The notes beneath the pieces are model-generated. The model saw only the letters and a list, made by a program, of their open reading frames with translations, made no database searches and was not told the DNA's origin. This document shows, piece by piece, positions 7,386-15,986 of a stretch of 16,269 nucleotides of DNA (position 1 is the stretch's first letter; each line of letters begins with the position of its first letter). Made by a program: the position numbers and the translations under genes. The stretch lies in assembly GCA_002701875.1 (NCBI GenBank), contig NZWI01000004.1:1-16269 (forward strand). The letters are read 5' to 3'. This DNA comes from Fidelibacterota bacterium (lineage in GTDB: Bacteria > Fidelibacterota > Marinisomatia > Marinisomatales > TCS55).

Positions 7386-8311
7386 TAATCTTTAGCTTTC
7401 AACATTTTTTGTTTATTACGATTTATTCTTCCCGTTGTTTTTTCATACTGTTCAATCAGTTCCATCACCCTTGGGTCATCTGGCATCTTAAATTTCATAG
7501 TATCAATTTTCCCAGTTTTTTCAACTATTTTCCCATCTTTCATAGATATCGTCACTATACCAATATAATAACCTGCTTTACCTGCTTGTACGATTAGAGT
7601 GCCATTAACTTCTGTTGGTTCTTCAATTACAGATTGGCTATGAGAACCTACTATAATATCTAAACCATCAATTTTTTCAGCAATGCTTTTATCGATATCT
7701 AATCCATGATGGCTTAATAAAACAAATATATCTGCACGATTAGATAATCGACCCATCTCTTTTTTTATAGACTCAATCGGTTCAGATAATTCAATTTTTT
7801 CTTGAATTTCTTTAGAATAATACTTGATTGCATACTCATCCATAACTCCAAGAATAGCAATTTTAACTCCGCCCCTTTTAAGAATCTTAGATGGTATAAC
7901 ACCTTTCCTTTTAAGATTCGTACTAACTACGGATACATCCATTTGTTTAGTAAGATCATCAAGTGCTCCAGGATCCATTGTCAATTCCTGATCCCCCAAT
8001 AGTATAGCATCATAGGGAAGAAATTTATATGCTTCAGCCATTAAGCTGTCTTTATATGACCTGTGGGTCATTGTAAAAATGTCACCAGCATCAACAAGAA
8101 TTGAATTGGGATGCTTCTTAATAAAATTAGATACATAAATTGATCGCTTCTCAACGGCTCCGAATGGATGATCAGGACAATAGCAATTCTCTAGAGCACC
8201 ATTGGTATTATTCGTATGCAAAATATAGAGTTTTTTATTTTGCGCAAGCAACCCTGCATTTAAAATGATCACCGCAAATAATATAACTTTGGTTAGTTTT
8301 TGGATCTTCAT
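7385..8311 (-). CDS. Exported metallophosphatase/5'-nucleotidase-like protein with altered metal ligands
   Basis: 308 residues with a signal peptide (1-23, cleavage near LLA23-Q), so periplasmic or surface. It follows the N-terminal domain of the UshA/5'-nucleotidase metallophosphatase family but lacks the C-terminal substrate domain (UshA is about 550 residues). Block 1, usually HTND-x-HG, reads HTNNTNG (32-38), so both metal ligands D and H are Asn (N35, N37). It is followed by C43-Y-C45 and 'GAVEKR'. Block 2 'DAGD' keeps D77. Block 3, usually GNHE, reads GDQE (106-109). Block 4 'LSHHG' (199-203) keeps His. The last block, usually GHxH, reads GSHSQ (222-226). Several ligands and the catalytic His are therefore changed. 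It may be a divergent clade with other metal or Cys chemistry, or a non-catalytic binder. AGGGAG lies only one base from the ATG, an unusually short spacing. Substrate unknown. Confidence 0.82.
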   Translation of the reverse strand: MKIQKLTKVILFAVIILNAGLLAQNKKLYILHTNNTNGALENCYCPDHPFGAVEKRSIYVSNFIKKHPNSILVDAGDIFTMTHRSYKDSLMAEAYKFLPYDAILLGDQELTMDPGALDDLTKQMDVSVVSTNLKRKGVIPSKILKRGGVKIAILGVMDEYAIKYYSKEIQEKIELSEPIESIKKEMGRLSNRADIFVLLSHHGLDIDKSIAEKIDGLDIIVGSHSQSVIEEPTEVNGTLIVQAGKAGYYIGIVTISMKDGKIVEKTGKIDTMKFKMPDDPRVMELIEQYEKTTGRINRNKQKMLKAKD

Positions 8312-8380
8312 GCTCCCTAAAATTGAATGTAATAAAGTTTTTAATCAAAACATTTTTATTAATTTCTCTATTTTAAAACA

Positions 8381-9190
8381 ATGAGTAAAGAAAACACTTA
8401 TATATTGGGTACAAATAAAGAGGAGTTAACCAGACTGGAAGTGCAACATAAAGTCTGGTCCTCTGAAGCAAAACGTGGCTGGGATTTAGCTAAGTTCAAA
8501 ACTGGCCAAACAATTGTAGACTTGGGTTGCGGGCCAGGATACTGTACGGAAGAGTTAGCGCGTATCGTGGGTAAGACAGGCAAAGTAATTGGTGTTGATC
8601 GTTCAGATATATTTATTTCACACTTAAACCAAATCAAACAGTCAACTCAACTTTCTATTGAAGCACGTTTATCGGATTTTGATACATTGTTACTGGACCC
8701 TGATTCTCTAGATGGAGTGTATTGTCGCTGGGCTTTGGCATGGATCTCAAACCCAAAAGAAATATTATCAAAGATAAAAGATGCTTTAAAGCCGAAAGGT
8801 AAAATGGTTATTCATGAGTATTTTAATTTTTCTACCCACCAAACAAATCCAGAACGACCTGCCTTAAAAAAGGCTATTGCGACAGCGTTTAAAAGTTTTC
8901 AAGACTCTGACTTTGAAATCAATGTTGGGAGTTACTTGGCTCAATATTTTGAAGAACTTGGAATGAAAGTTATTAATATTCGTTTGATGCCTAAATTAGG
9001 AACCCCTGGCTCCATGATTTGGGAATGGCCAAAAACATGGTATCAGAGTTATTTCCCGCGATTGGTATCAATGGGATATCTTAATAACCAAGATGTAGAA
9101 GATGCCATGAAAGATATCAAAGAACTTGAAATGCTTTCGTACGCAACTCTATGCTGCCCATTGATGATAGAAGTCATCGCTGAGAAATAA
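8381..9190 (+). CDS. Class I SAM-dependent methyltransferase
   Basis: 269 residues with a Rossmann methyltransferase fold. SAM-binding motif I is 'IVDLGCGPGYCTEELA' (45-60), the acidic loop after strand 2 is 'GVDRSD' (71-76), 'DGVYCRWALAWI' (111-122) fits the post-II region, and 'LKPKGKMVIHEYF' (136-148) is the usual strand-4/5 turn. The N-terminus 'YILGTNKEELTRLEVQHKVW' (7-26) contains the E-x-x-RL-x-x-QH pattern seen in a group of UbiE-like small-molecule methyltransferases. The C-terminal part (about 160-269) probably forms a substrate lid. Acceptor unknown: quinones, lipids and other small molecules are possible. It is divergent from the phosphatase-like gene, with 69 bases between, and lies 42 bases upstream of tRNA-Thr. 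No Shine-Dalgarno is seen before the ATG. Confidence 0.83.
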   Translation: MSKENTYILGTNKEELTRLEVQHKVWSSEAKRGWDLAKFKTGQTIVDLGCGPGYCTEELARIVGKTGKVIGVDRSDIFISHLNQIKQSTQLSIEARLSDFDTLLLDPDSLDGVYCRWALAWISNPKEILSKIKDALKPKGKMVIHEYFNFSTHQTNPERPALKKAIATAFKSFQDSDFEINVGSYLAQYFEELGMKVINIRLMPKLGTPGSMIWEWPKTWYQSYFPRLVSMGYLNNQDVEDAMKDIKELEMLSYATLCCPLMIEVIAEK

Positions 9191-9232
9191 AATACTTCTT
9201 AATTTAAATGAGCATTATTTTAAAAAAAATAT

Positions 9233-9305
<73 letters not shown>

Positions 9306-9394
9306 CAACCCTAGATAGTAATTTGAAGTTGGATTAATCAAAATTGTTTAGTTAGTTTGAAATATCTAATTCCGATAGTAATTATTTAATCCTG

Positions 9395-10114
9395 ATGAAA
9401 AAAATTAACAACCACGCCGATATTAGTACCTACACATTGCTTTACCAGCGATTAGTTGGTGCAAAAGTAATATTTGGTCGAAAATTTATGCGCCACAAGC
9501 AGTGGGAGATGAATCATGTAGCTAATTATTTACTGGAAAATGCTGATAATGGCAGAATATTAGATATTGGTTGTAGCACGGGATATTTAACAAACCATCT
9601 ATCAAAACAATTTGGACCTGGAATCGTATCTGGAGCAGATATTAGTTTAGCTTCGATTCAGCGAAATAGATCATTATATGATAAAATTAACTTTTATCAT
9701 ATAAATGATAATTTTTACCAGGACCATAAAACAAAGTATGCAGCTATAACTCTAATGCATGTCTTGGAGCATATAGAAAAACCAGTCCCTTTTCTAAAAA
9801 ACATAATAAAGCTACTAGATAAAAATGGAATTTTGGTCGTTAGTGTTCCACAAGAAAGGATTCGGGGCGATCTAGCATTATTTGAGAATATTTATAATTT
9901 GTTTCGCGGAAAATTTAAAAATGTTCATTTACGAAATTATAATTATGATACTTTGAATACTGAACTAACAAAAGCTGGACTGAATATTCAATATCATAAA
10001 TATAATAACATGTTGAACCGCAATTCTAATAAGCAGTCTCTTACAAACCACGCCTTAATCGTATATACAAAAGCGAATAAAAACCTAGAGCCACAAATTG
10101 GGCCCAAAGCTTAA
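9395..10114 (+). CDS. Class I SAM-dependent methyltransferase (methyltransf_11/UbiG-like)
   Basis: 239 residues. Motif I is 'RILDIGCSTGYLTNHLS' (54-70), the acidic position after strand 2 is D82 in 'SGADIS', and 'HVLEHIEKPVPFL' (122-134) is the motif typical of UbiG/methyltransf_11 enzymes. 'LLDKNGILVVSVP' (140-152) closes the SAM fold. A helical N-terminus (1-50) and the C-terminal region (155-239) would shape the substrate site. The C-terminus is Asn/Lys-rich and polar. Acceptor is unknown; such enzymes modify quinones, polyketides, lipid or glycan precursors. It is not a duplicate of the methyltransferase at 8381: the two share only the generic SAM motifs. It begins 89 bases after tRNA-Thr, no Shine-Dalgarno is evident, and it ends facing the FKBP gene with 33 bases between. 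Confidence 0.82.
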   Translation: MKKINNHADISTYTLLYQRLVGAKVIFGRKFMRHKQWEMNHVANYLLENADNGRILDIGCSTGYLTNHLSKQFGPGIVSGADISLASIQRNRSLYDKINFYHINDNFYQDHKTKYAAITLMHVLEHIEKPVPFLKNIIKLLDKNGILVVSVPQERIRGDLALFENIYNLFRGKFKNVHLRNYNYDTLNTELTKAGLNIQYHKYNNMLNRNSNKQSLTNHALIVYTKANKNLEPQIGPKA

Positions 10115-10147
10115 CTCTGTTAAGTATCTACTATTGTCGCTATAAAA

Positions 10148-10552
10148 TTATTCTATGATGAGTAAATCAATTTCGAAAACCAGCGTAGAATTCGATGGGA
10201 TAACTCCCATATCTTGACTCCCATATCCCATGTTAGGTGGGATAGTTAACTTTCGCTTGCCTCCTACTTTCATTCCAATAAGACCTTCGTCCCAACCTTT
10301 TATTACTTGTCCTCCCCCAACGGTAAATCTAAAGGGTGTGCGACCAGGGTTAAGTGATGAATCAAATTTTGTACCATCTGTTAACCAACCTGTATAATTA
10401 ACTGTGACAATATTATATTGTGCAACAGCAGTCCCCTGGCCAACTTTTAAATCCTCAATGATAAGTTCTCCATCCATTACTTCTTTATCCTTACTACAAC
10501 CTGCAATTAGAACCATAGCAATCATTACAGGAATTTGCCATTTAATTTTCAT
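10148..10552 (-). CDS. FKBP-type peptidyl-prolyl cis-trans isomerase, lipoprotein
   Basis: 134 residues from the ATG at 10552. A signal sequence ends in lipobox LIAGC (C19), so the protein is lipid-anchored, probably facing the periplasm. A single FKBP domain (about 28-134) keeps the family's binding-pocket residues: Y53 in 'VNYTG', F63-D64 in 'KFDSS', V83-I84 and W87 in '[11 protein letters not shown]', Y110 in 'MGYG', I118 in 'GVIPSN', and '[10 protein letters not shown]' at the end. It should catalyse proline isomerisation in folding of exported proteins. The frame is open to an upstream TTG (10576), but GGAGAA stands five bases before the ATG at 10552 and only that start places the signal sequence at the N-terminus. 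The gene is divergent from the small ORF/lptD cluster, 92 bases away, which may fit a shared envelope role. Confidence 0.93.
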   Translation of the reverse strand: MKIKWQIPVMIAMVLIAGCSKDKEVMDGELIIEDLKVGQGTAVAQYNIVTVNYTGWLTDGTKFDSSLNPGRTPFRFTVGGGQVIKGWDEGLIGMKVGGKRKLTIPPNMGYGSQDMGVIPSNSTLVFEIDLLIIE

Positions 10553-10644
10553 ATTTATTCTCCAAATCAAGTTCAAAGTTTACATTAATTGGCTGAATAG
10601 AATTACCGTAAATTTCATATTATGTTATGGCATAAGATTTAGAG

Positions 10645-10803
10645 ATGTCAAGCCCTCCATCTTTTATTAATCAATATTTGCCTCCGCTATCCGATCGTCT
10701 TCGGGAAAATAATGAAACATTTTATGATCCAATCACGTTAGGTTATCAAGAGTTAATCCGATGGTCAATTAATAAACCTTTGGCTAATAAATATTCTAAA
10801 TAA
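10645..10803 (+). CDS. Small hypothetical protein, 52 aa, coupled to lptD
   Basis: No family recognised. ATG at 10645 opens a 52-codon frame, limited upstream by an in-frame TAA at 10633. It ends in TAA at 10801-10803, and the last A is the first base of the lptD ATG (TAATG). The product begins MSSPPSFINQYLPPLSDRLR, contains 'NETFYDPITLGYQELIRW' (23-40) and ends KPLANKYSK. It has aromatic residues, prolines and balanced charge, unlike chance translation of AT-rich spacer. No signal peptide or membrane helix is present, so it is probably cytoplasmic. No good Shine-Dalgarno is seen. The exact one-base overlap, the same junction type found at other gene pairs here, is the main support. It would otherwise leave a 250-base gap before lptD. 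Confidence 0.6.
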   Translation: MSSPPSFINQYLPPLSDRLRENNETFYDPITLGYQELIRWSINKPLANKYSK

Positions 10804-13800
10804 TGCGGTTGTTAATAATTAGAAATTATCAAATTCAAAGATGGACAGTACTTTTAGTTCTATCATCAGTACTTCTTTTTGCTCAAGATGAACGCTTACG
10901 TCTTAAAAAAGCTGATGTTCTTGAGAGCAGAACCATAGATGGAAAGGCCATTCAATATCTCAAAGGCAATGTGGTTTTCCAAAAGGGAGAGATGACCATG
11001 AACTGCAATTGGGCACGGTTTAACCAAAAAACCGAACAAGGTTTCCTATTTGGCAACGTATCGATGGTTAAGAATGAACAAAACTTAACATGTGATTCCC
11101 TTTTTATCGATTCACCAAAAAATATCATGATTGCCTATAGTAATACCCATGTTTGGGATACAACATATAGTCTTGTAACTGATACACTTTTTTATTTTTC
11201 TGAATTAGATAGTGGATCCGCAAATGGGAACGCGACTCTAGTTCAGGATAAACAAACCATTACGGGTGACAGAATTGAATATATTGAATTGCCAGAAACA
11301 AATGGAGTCTCTTATGCTGCTAGGGGGAATGTTTCAATTACTGAGGAAGGAAGAATTGCCACATGTGGAGAGGCTATATATGATAGGGAAAATGGCAATA
11401 CTGTTTTAAAGATTAAACCTAAGATCATTGATAATAATCAAACGATCGCAGGAAGTGAAATTTATTTATCCTATGATGATGATATACTTAAGAATGTATT
11501 TATACCTAGCGATGCTCATGTGACAAATCCAGCCAAAGGAGTCAGAGAATGGATTGAATTAATTGATGGCGATAGTGTAACATTTATTGATTCTCTCACC
11601 TTTAGTGATGACATGACTGGATCTACATTAAGAGGTTTTTTTGTAGATGGCCAATTAGATTCAATGAGGCTAGAAGGTATGGCTACAACCCTATATCATA
11701 TTTTTGAAGATTCAGTTTATCAAGGGAATAATCAAGCATCCGGTGATACAATCAATATGATTTTTAGAGAAAATGAACTCAAAAGAATTTTTGTCTCTGG
11801 TGGATCTGAAGGTCTTTATACACCAGATTCAACTAATCAGGATATGGATGGACCAATAAAATATAAATCAGAAGATATTGAATATGATATGATGAACGAA
11901 TATACTGATCTCCATGGTGAAGCTAGCATTGATTATACAAATGTAAATCTAACTGCTGGTTTTATTAATGTTGCTTGGAAAAATAATATATTGAGAGCAC
12001 TACCACAATCTGAACGAGATTCACTATATGGACATTTACTTCCAACTATGGTAGAAGAAGGCGATGAACCAATGGTTGGTGATACAATGATATATAATCT
12101 TGAAACAAGAAATGGGAAAGTAATAAAGGGTAAAACCCAAGCCGATGATGGATTTTACGTTGGTCAAGAAATTAGAAATCAGGATATGGGAATTTTTTAT
12201 GCAGAGAATGCAGCTTACACAACCTGCGATTTGGATCATCCTCACTTCCATTTTGAAATGAATCGAATGAAAATGATTAATGAAGATAAAGTTTTAGCCC
12301 GTCCTATTATTCTATATATCGCAGACATTCCCGTGTTTGGATTACCTTTTGGAGTATTTCCACATCAAAAAGGGAATCGTCATTCAGGTTGGATTATGCC
12401 ATCCTACGGGACTGATGCTCGTTGGGGAGGTTACATTAATGGCTTGGGATATTACTGGGCAGCAAGTGAATATTTTGATTCCAAATTTACAATGAGCATT
12501 TATGACCGTGACGGGATTACGCTAAGATCACAAAACAACTACAATAAACGTTATTCCTATTCAGGGACTTTAGATCTTGAATCAAAACAGCGGTTTTCTG
12601 GATCAATTTCAGATGCAGATAGAGATATATATAAGTTGGGCGCTAATCGACAAAGTGACTATGTGGTAAGATGGAGTCATCGACAACAATTAAGAAAAAA
12701 TCAATCTGCTGCAGTAAATGCTAGCTATTATTCTAGTGGAGATTATAATCGCCGTACAGGAATTGCTCAACAGAAACGTTTAAATCAACAAGCAGTCTCT
12801 AATGCAACCTATTCTAAAAGGTGGCCAAAATCACGGAATAGCTTAAGTCTTAATCTATCTTCAAGACGTGATCTTATGGCAGAAAAGAAAATAGATGAAA
12901 ATTCTGTTTTTTATTCAAATCCAAATCGTTCTGGACAACAAATAAATATTACAAATAATACATTACCTCAATTGGCATTTTCACATAGCCAACGCTCTCT
13001 TTTCTCAACTAAGGCCACCAAGAAAAAATGGTATAACAATATTAATTATCACTATTCTTCAAGATTTACAAATAATCAAAAAAACTATTATGAATCTGAG
13101 TCCTATGCCCTCACAGATTCAACAACAGGTTATAGGTGGATAACAAATGAAAATGACGATCCGTTGCAACAAACATTTTCCGATTATATTGTATCCCACA
13201 CATCAGGATTAAATATGTCATCTAAAATATTTAAATATTTCAATGTATCTCCAAATATTTCTCTAAGGTCTGACTGGGTGAACAGAACTTATTCAGGAAA
13301 CATTGACACAACTTCAGGTCAAATAAACAAAAATGAAGTAAAAGGTTTTAATACACGGACAACAGGATCATTTAATATTAACATGAATACTCAAGTATAT
13401 GGGTTATTTCCCGTAAAACTTGGTAAAATGGAGGCAATTCGCCACGTTATTTCTCCATCAATTGGATATTCATATCGCCCTGATTTTTCTAAAGAAGTGT
13501 TTGGAAGAAATCCTGGCTATTATCAAACAATTCAACAAGATAATGGAGAGGTAGTTTATTTTGATCGTTTTTCTGGGACTTTAGCTGGAGGAACACCGCG
13601 AGGTGAAAGTCAATCAATGAATATTTCTATGAATAATGTTTTCCAAGCTAAAATTGTTGATGGTGACAAAGAAAAAAAGCAGGATCTTTTTTCTTGGCGC
13701 ATGAGTACCGGCCGTAATTTTGTAGCAGATGATTTTCAGTGGAATAATATTAATTCTTCGATTCGAGCTAATTTGAATAGAAAGCTTAATTTAGATTTTT

Positions 13801-14408
13801 CCATGACTCACGATTGGTATGATTTTGATGAACAAAAAAATATGCGCGTAAATAAGTTTAAAACGAGTAGTGGTATGCCAACTCCTCGATTGATCAATGC
13901 ACGTTTTTCTACAGGTTTTAGATTTGCTGGAAAACGATTATCGTATGAATCTGGGTCTGACGATGTGGTCGTAGATACTACAGTAACGGAACAACGTGTA
14001 GATGGGGCAAATTTAGCGGGTATTTTTACTGATGTCGGTAGCAGCAATAAAACTCCACCTGGTGATCTTTGGTCAACTTCTGCTAGTTTTAGTTTTTCCT
14101 ATAATAATGCTAATCCTAATAATCCTCAAAAAACATTCTGGATGTCTTCTAATTCAACTATACAGTTTACAGAAGCGTGGCGGATTCAGTATAATGCTCG
14201 CTTTGATTTAATAAACCAAAGTCTTGTCAGTCATACGTTTTCAGTTTATCGAGATCTGCACTGTTGGGAACTCAGTCTTAATTGGACTCCAAATGGGTAT
14301 GCTTCGGGGTTATATTTGAAATTGAATGTTAAGTCTCCAAATCTTAGAGATTTAAAAATTGAGCAACGCGGAGGGGCATTTAGTAGACCTTCATTGTTTG
14401 ACCGCTAA
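10803..14408 (+). CDS. lptD: LPS-assembly outer-membrane protein LptD (OstA/Imp), extra long
   Basis: 1201 residues; E. coli LptD has 784. LptD with LptE inserts lipopolysaccharide into the outer leaflet of the outer membrane. A signal peptide ends near LLFA27-Q. Residues about 35-475 are repetitive OstA/LptA-like beta-taco strands, as in 'YLKGNVVFQKGEMTMNCNWA' (52-71) and 'NGNATLVQDKQTITGDRIEY' (141-160). This periplasmic part is about twice the usual length. The LptD core begins near 'AAYTTCDLDHPHFHF' (470-484) with the hallmark 'LYIADIPVFGLPFGVFPHQK' (504-523) and 'SGWIMPSYG' (528-536). A Tyr/Asn/Ser-rich beta-barrel follows to the end, closing with 'LRDLKIEQRGG'. Cysteines include C67, C97, C188 and C475; pairing is unknown. 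It starts inside the stop of the 52-codon ORF and is followed 21 bases later by the DUF2007-like gene. No separate lptE is visible. Confidence 0.92.
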   Translation: MRLLIIRNYQIQRWTVLLVLSSVLLFAQDERLRLKKADVLESRTIDGKAIQYLKGNVVFQKGEMTMNCNWARFNQKTEQGFLFGNVSMVKNEQNLTCDSLFIDSPKNIMIAYSNTHVWDTTYSLVTDTLFYFSELDSGSANGNATLVQDKQTITGDRIEYIELPETNGVSYAARGNVSITEEGRIATCGEAIYDRENGNTVLKIKPKIIDNNQTIAGSEIYLSYDDDILKNVFIPSDAHVTNPAKGVREWIELIDGDSVTFIDSLTFSDDMTGSTLRGFFVDGQLDSMRLEGMATTLYHIFEDSVYQGNNQASGDTINMIFRENELKRIFVSGGSEGLYTPDSTNQDMDGPIKYKSEDIEYDMMNEYTDLHGEASIDYTNVNLTAGFINVAWKNNILRALPQSERDSLYGHLLPTMVEEGDEPMVGDTMIYNLETRNGKVIKGKTQADDGFYVGQEIRNQDMGIFYAENAAYTTCDLDHPHFHFEMNRMKMINEDKVLARPIILYIADIPVFGLPFGVFPHQKGNRHSGWIMPSYGTDARWGGYINGLGYYWAASEYFDSKFTMSIYDRDGITLRSQNNYNKRYSYSGTLDLESKQRFSGSISDADRDIYKLGANRQSDYVVRWSHRQQLRKNQSAAVNASYYSSGDYNRRTGIAQQKRLNQQAVSNATYSKRWPKSRNSLSLNLSSRRDLMAEKKIDENSVFYSNPNRSGQQINITNNTLPQLAFSHSQRSLFSTKATKKKWYNNINYHYSSRFTNNQKNYYESESYALTDSTTGYRWITNENDDPLQQTFSDYIVSHTSGLNMSSKIFKYFNVSPNISLRSDWVNRTYSGNIDTTSGQINKNEVKGFNTRTTGSFNINMNTQVYGLFPVKLGKMEAIRHVISPSIGYSYRPDFSKEVFGRNPGYYQTIQQDNGEVVYFDRFSGTLAGGTPRGESQSMNISMNNVFQAKIVDGDKEKKQDLFSWRMSTGRNFVADDFQWNNINSSIRANLNRKLNLDFSMTHDWYDFDEQKNMRVNKFKTSSGMPTPRLINARFSTGFRFAGKRLSYESGSDDVVVDTTVTEQRVDGANLAGIFTDVGSSNKTPPGDLWSTSASFSFSYNNANPNNPQKTFWMSSNSTIQFTEAWRIQYNARFDLINQSLVSHTFSVYRDLHCWELSLNWTPNGYASGLYLKLNVKSPNLRDLKIEQRGGAFSRPSLFDR

Positions 14409-14429
14409 CAAAACTATGATATTAATAAA

Positions 14430-14672
14430 TTGAAATCATCAGAGCCCTGGATAGTTGTCGCTGAGTATAGTGGTTCAATCGTAGCTGAAATGGCGCAATC
14501 CATTTTAAAAGATCATGACATTCCATGTTATATTAAGGGTGATTGGTTTAATTCTGCTTATAATATTAATGCATTCAGCATGCCTGGAGGCTCCGTGAAA
14601 TTGTATATTCCAAATGGATTTAAGGCAAAAGCAGAAGAGTTATTAAAGGATACAATCCCATCAGATGAGTAA
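14430..14672 (+). CDS. DUF2007-like small protein (TTG start)
   Basis: 80 residues. The pattern 'WIVVAEYSGSIVAEMAQSIL' (7-26), then 'DIPCYIKGDW' and a closing 'GGSVKLYIPNGFKAKAEELL' (53-72) matches DUF2007 (putative signal-transducing protein). This is a small alpha/beta ferredoxin-like domain resembling the PII fold, found across bacteria without an agreed function. It is cytoplasmic, with no signal or membrane segment. The frame opens right after the lptD stop (same frame), and no ATG lies before the conserved core. TTG at 14430 is the best start; ATT at 14421 is the only other candidate close by, and the first ATG (Met21) would remove the first strand. The last eight bases overlap the start of hisS, so the two are probably co-translated. 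Any link to hisS or lptD is unproven. Confidence 0.72.
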   Translation: MKSSEPWIVVAEYSGSIVAEMAQSILKDHDIPCYIKGDWFNSAYNINAFSMPGGSVKLYIPNGFKAKAEELLKDTIPSDE

Positions 14673-15924
14673 ATCACCTATTCGCTCAGTTAAAGGCACT
14701 CAAGATATTCTTCCAGATCAATCGACTAGATGGCAGGATTTAGAGTTAACTATTCAAAAAATAATGGATTGTTATGGGTACAAAGAAATACGTACTCCCG
14801 CATTTGAACACAGTGAAGTTTTTTCACAAGGCGTCGGTGAAGAAACTGATATTGTTTCTAAAGAAATGTATAGTTGGACCGATCAGGGTGGTGATAATCT
14901 AACTCTTAAACCTGAACTTACCGCTCCTGTTGCACGTTCATTTATTCAACACAATCTTGGCGTACAAAATTCTATCAATAAGCTTTATTATATAGATGCT
15001 CTATTTAGAAGAGAACGACCTCAAAAAGGACGATACAGACAATTTCATCAGTTTGGTATTGAAGTTTTTGGCTCAGAGAATCCAGAAACCGATGTAGAAG
15101 TTATTGCATTGGCTATGCATGTTTTTCATAAGTTAGGATTGAAAGAATTAACGCTACAATTAAATTCTATTGGTTCTCCAGAATGTCGTAATAATTATCG
15201 AAATGCAATTAAGAATTTTTTAGCACCACATTTTGATCAATTAAGCCAAACAAGTCAAGATAGGTATAATAATAATCCTCTGCGAATACTCGACACTAAA
15301 TCTCCAGATGAAAAAGAAATACTCAAAGACGCTCCCAATATATCTAACTATTGGACTATTGATGATAAAAATCATTTTGATGAAGTCTGTAATCTTCTGA
15401 AACATATAAAAATTGATTATCAACTATCACCTAGTCTTGTAAGAGGATTAGATTATTATACACGAACAACATTTGAGATTACATCAAATGAGCTTGGAGC
15501 TCAGAATGCAATTTGTGGTGGTGGTAGATATGACGGCCTAGTTGAAAAATTAGGAGGAAAACCTACTCCTGGTATTGGATTTGCTGCAGGGATTGAGCGT
15601 TTATTATTAGCTTCTTCAAGTGATAATAAAATTCGCAATATTCAAATATATATTGTTGGAATTGGCAATGATGTCAGGCCAACAATGATTAATCTCGCTG
15701 AAGAACTTAGAAGTAATGATATCAGAACTAGTTTTGATTATCTTCGCCGATCAATTAAAGCACAAATGCGCGAGGCAAATAAACTAGGAGCCCAATATGC
15801 AATCATTATAGGTGAAGATGAGTTAAAAGATAAATCAGTAATAATTAAAGATTTATCAACAAGTAATCAGGAAAAAATCACTTTGGATTTAGTCCAAAAG
15901 TATATGAAGTCTTTACCTTTATAA
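14665..15924 (+). CDS. hisS: Histidyl-tRNA synthetase
   Basis: 419 residues, normal for the bacterial class IIa enzyme, which charges tRNA-His with histidine using ATP in the cytoplasm. The N-terminus 'VKGTQDILPDQ' (9-19) is typical. Motif 1 lies around 'EIRTPAFEHSEVF' (41-53), and 'LTLKPELTAPVAR' (79-91) binds ATP/histidine. Motif 2 is 'ALFRRERPQKGRYRQFHQFG' (112-131). The histidine-specific HisA motif is 'RGLDYYTRTTFEI' (260-272), with 'CGGGRYDGLV' (284-293) and motif 3 'GIGFAAGIERLLL' (303-315). An anticodon-binding domain fills about 325-419. All expected catalytic motifs are intact. The ATG lies eight bases inside the DUF2007-like gene. topA follows 73 bases downstream on the same strand, and I see no terminator in the gap. 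Confidence 0.97.
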   Translation: MSKSPIRSVKGTQDILPDQSTRWQDLELTIQKIMDCYGYKEIRTPAFEHSEVFSQGVGEETDIVSKEMYSWTDQGGDNLTLKPELTAPVARSFIQHNLGVQNSINKLYYIDALFRRERPQKGRYRQFHQFGIEVFGSENPETDVEVIALAMHVFHKLGLKELTLQLNSIGSPECRNNYRNAIKNFLAPHFDQLSQTSQDRYNNNPLRILDTKSPDEKEILKDAPNISNYWTIDDKNHFDEVCNLLKHIKIDYQLSPSLVRGLDYYTRTTFEITSNELGAQNAICGGGRYDGLVEKLGGKPTPGIGFAAGIERLLLASSSDNKIRNIQIYIVGIGNDVRPTMINLAEELRSNDIRTSFDYLRRSIKAQMREANKLGAQYAIIIGEDELKDKSVIIKDLSTSNQEKITLDLVQKYMKSLPL

Positions 15925-15945
15925 TTTTTTCTATTACATTAAATA

Positions 15946-15955
15946 CGCGCGCGCG
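15946..15955. other. (CG)5 alternating tract in AT-rich leader of topA
   Basis: Ten bases of strictly alternating CG sit in A/T sequence between hisS and topA, 42 bases before the presumed topA start. Alternating CG is the classic Z-DNA-forming sequence under negative supercoiling. The tract is also self-complementary. It is compositionally unlike everything around it, and I saw no other run like it in the window. Whether it is functional cannot be told from sequence. Confidence 0.75.
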
Positions 15956-15986
15956 AAAATGATTGATTAACTAAATTTAAGATTAT

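Noticed and set aside
9314..9383. Ten-base direct repeat GATAGTAATT (9314 and 9374) after tRNA-Thr, suggestive of an attachment site
   Set aside because: It does not match the tRNA 3' end, no integrase is present, and a repeat this short and AT-rich is expected by chance.
10110..10124. Hairpin CTTAAC-TCT-GTTAAG at the end of the second methyltransferase gene
   Set aside because: The stem is six A/T-rich pairs, overlaps the stop codon and lacks a T run on either strand, so it is not a convincing terminator.
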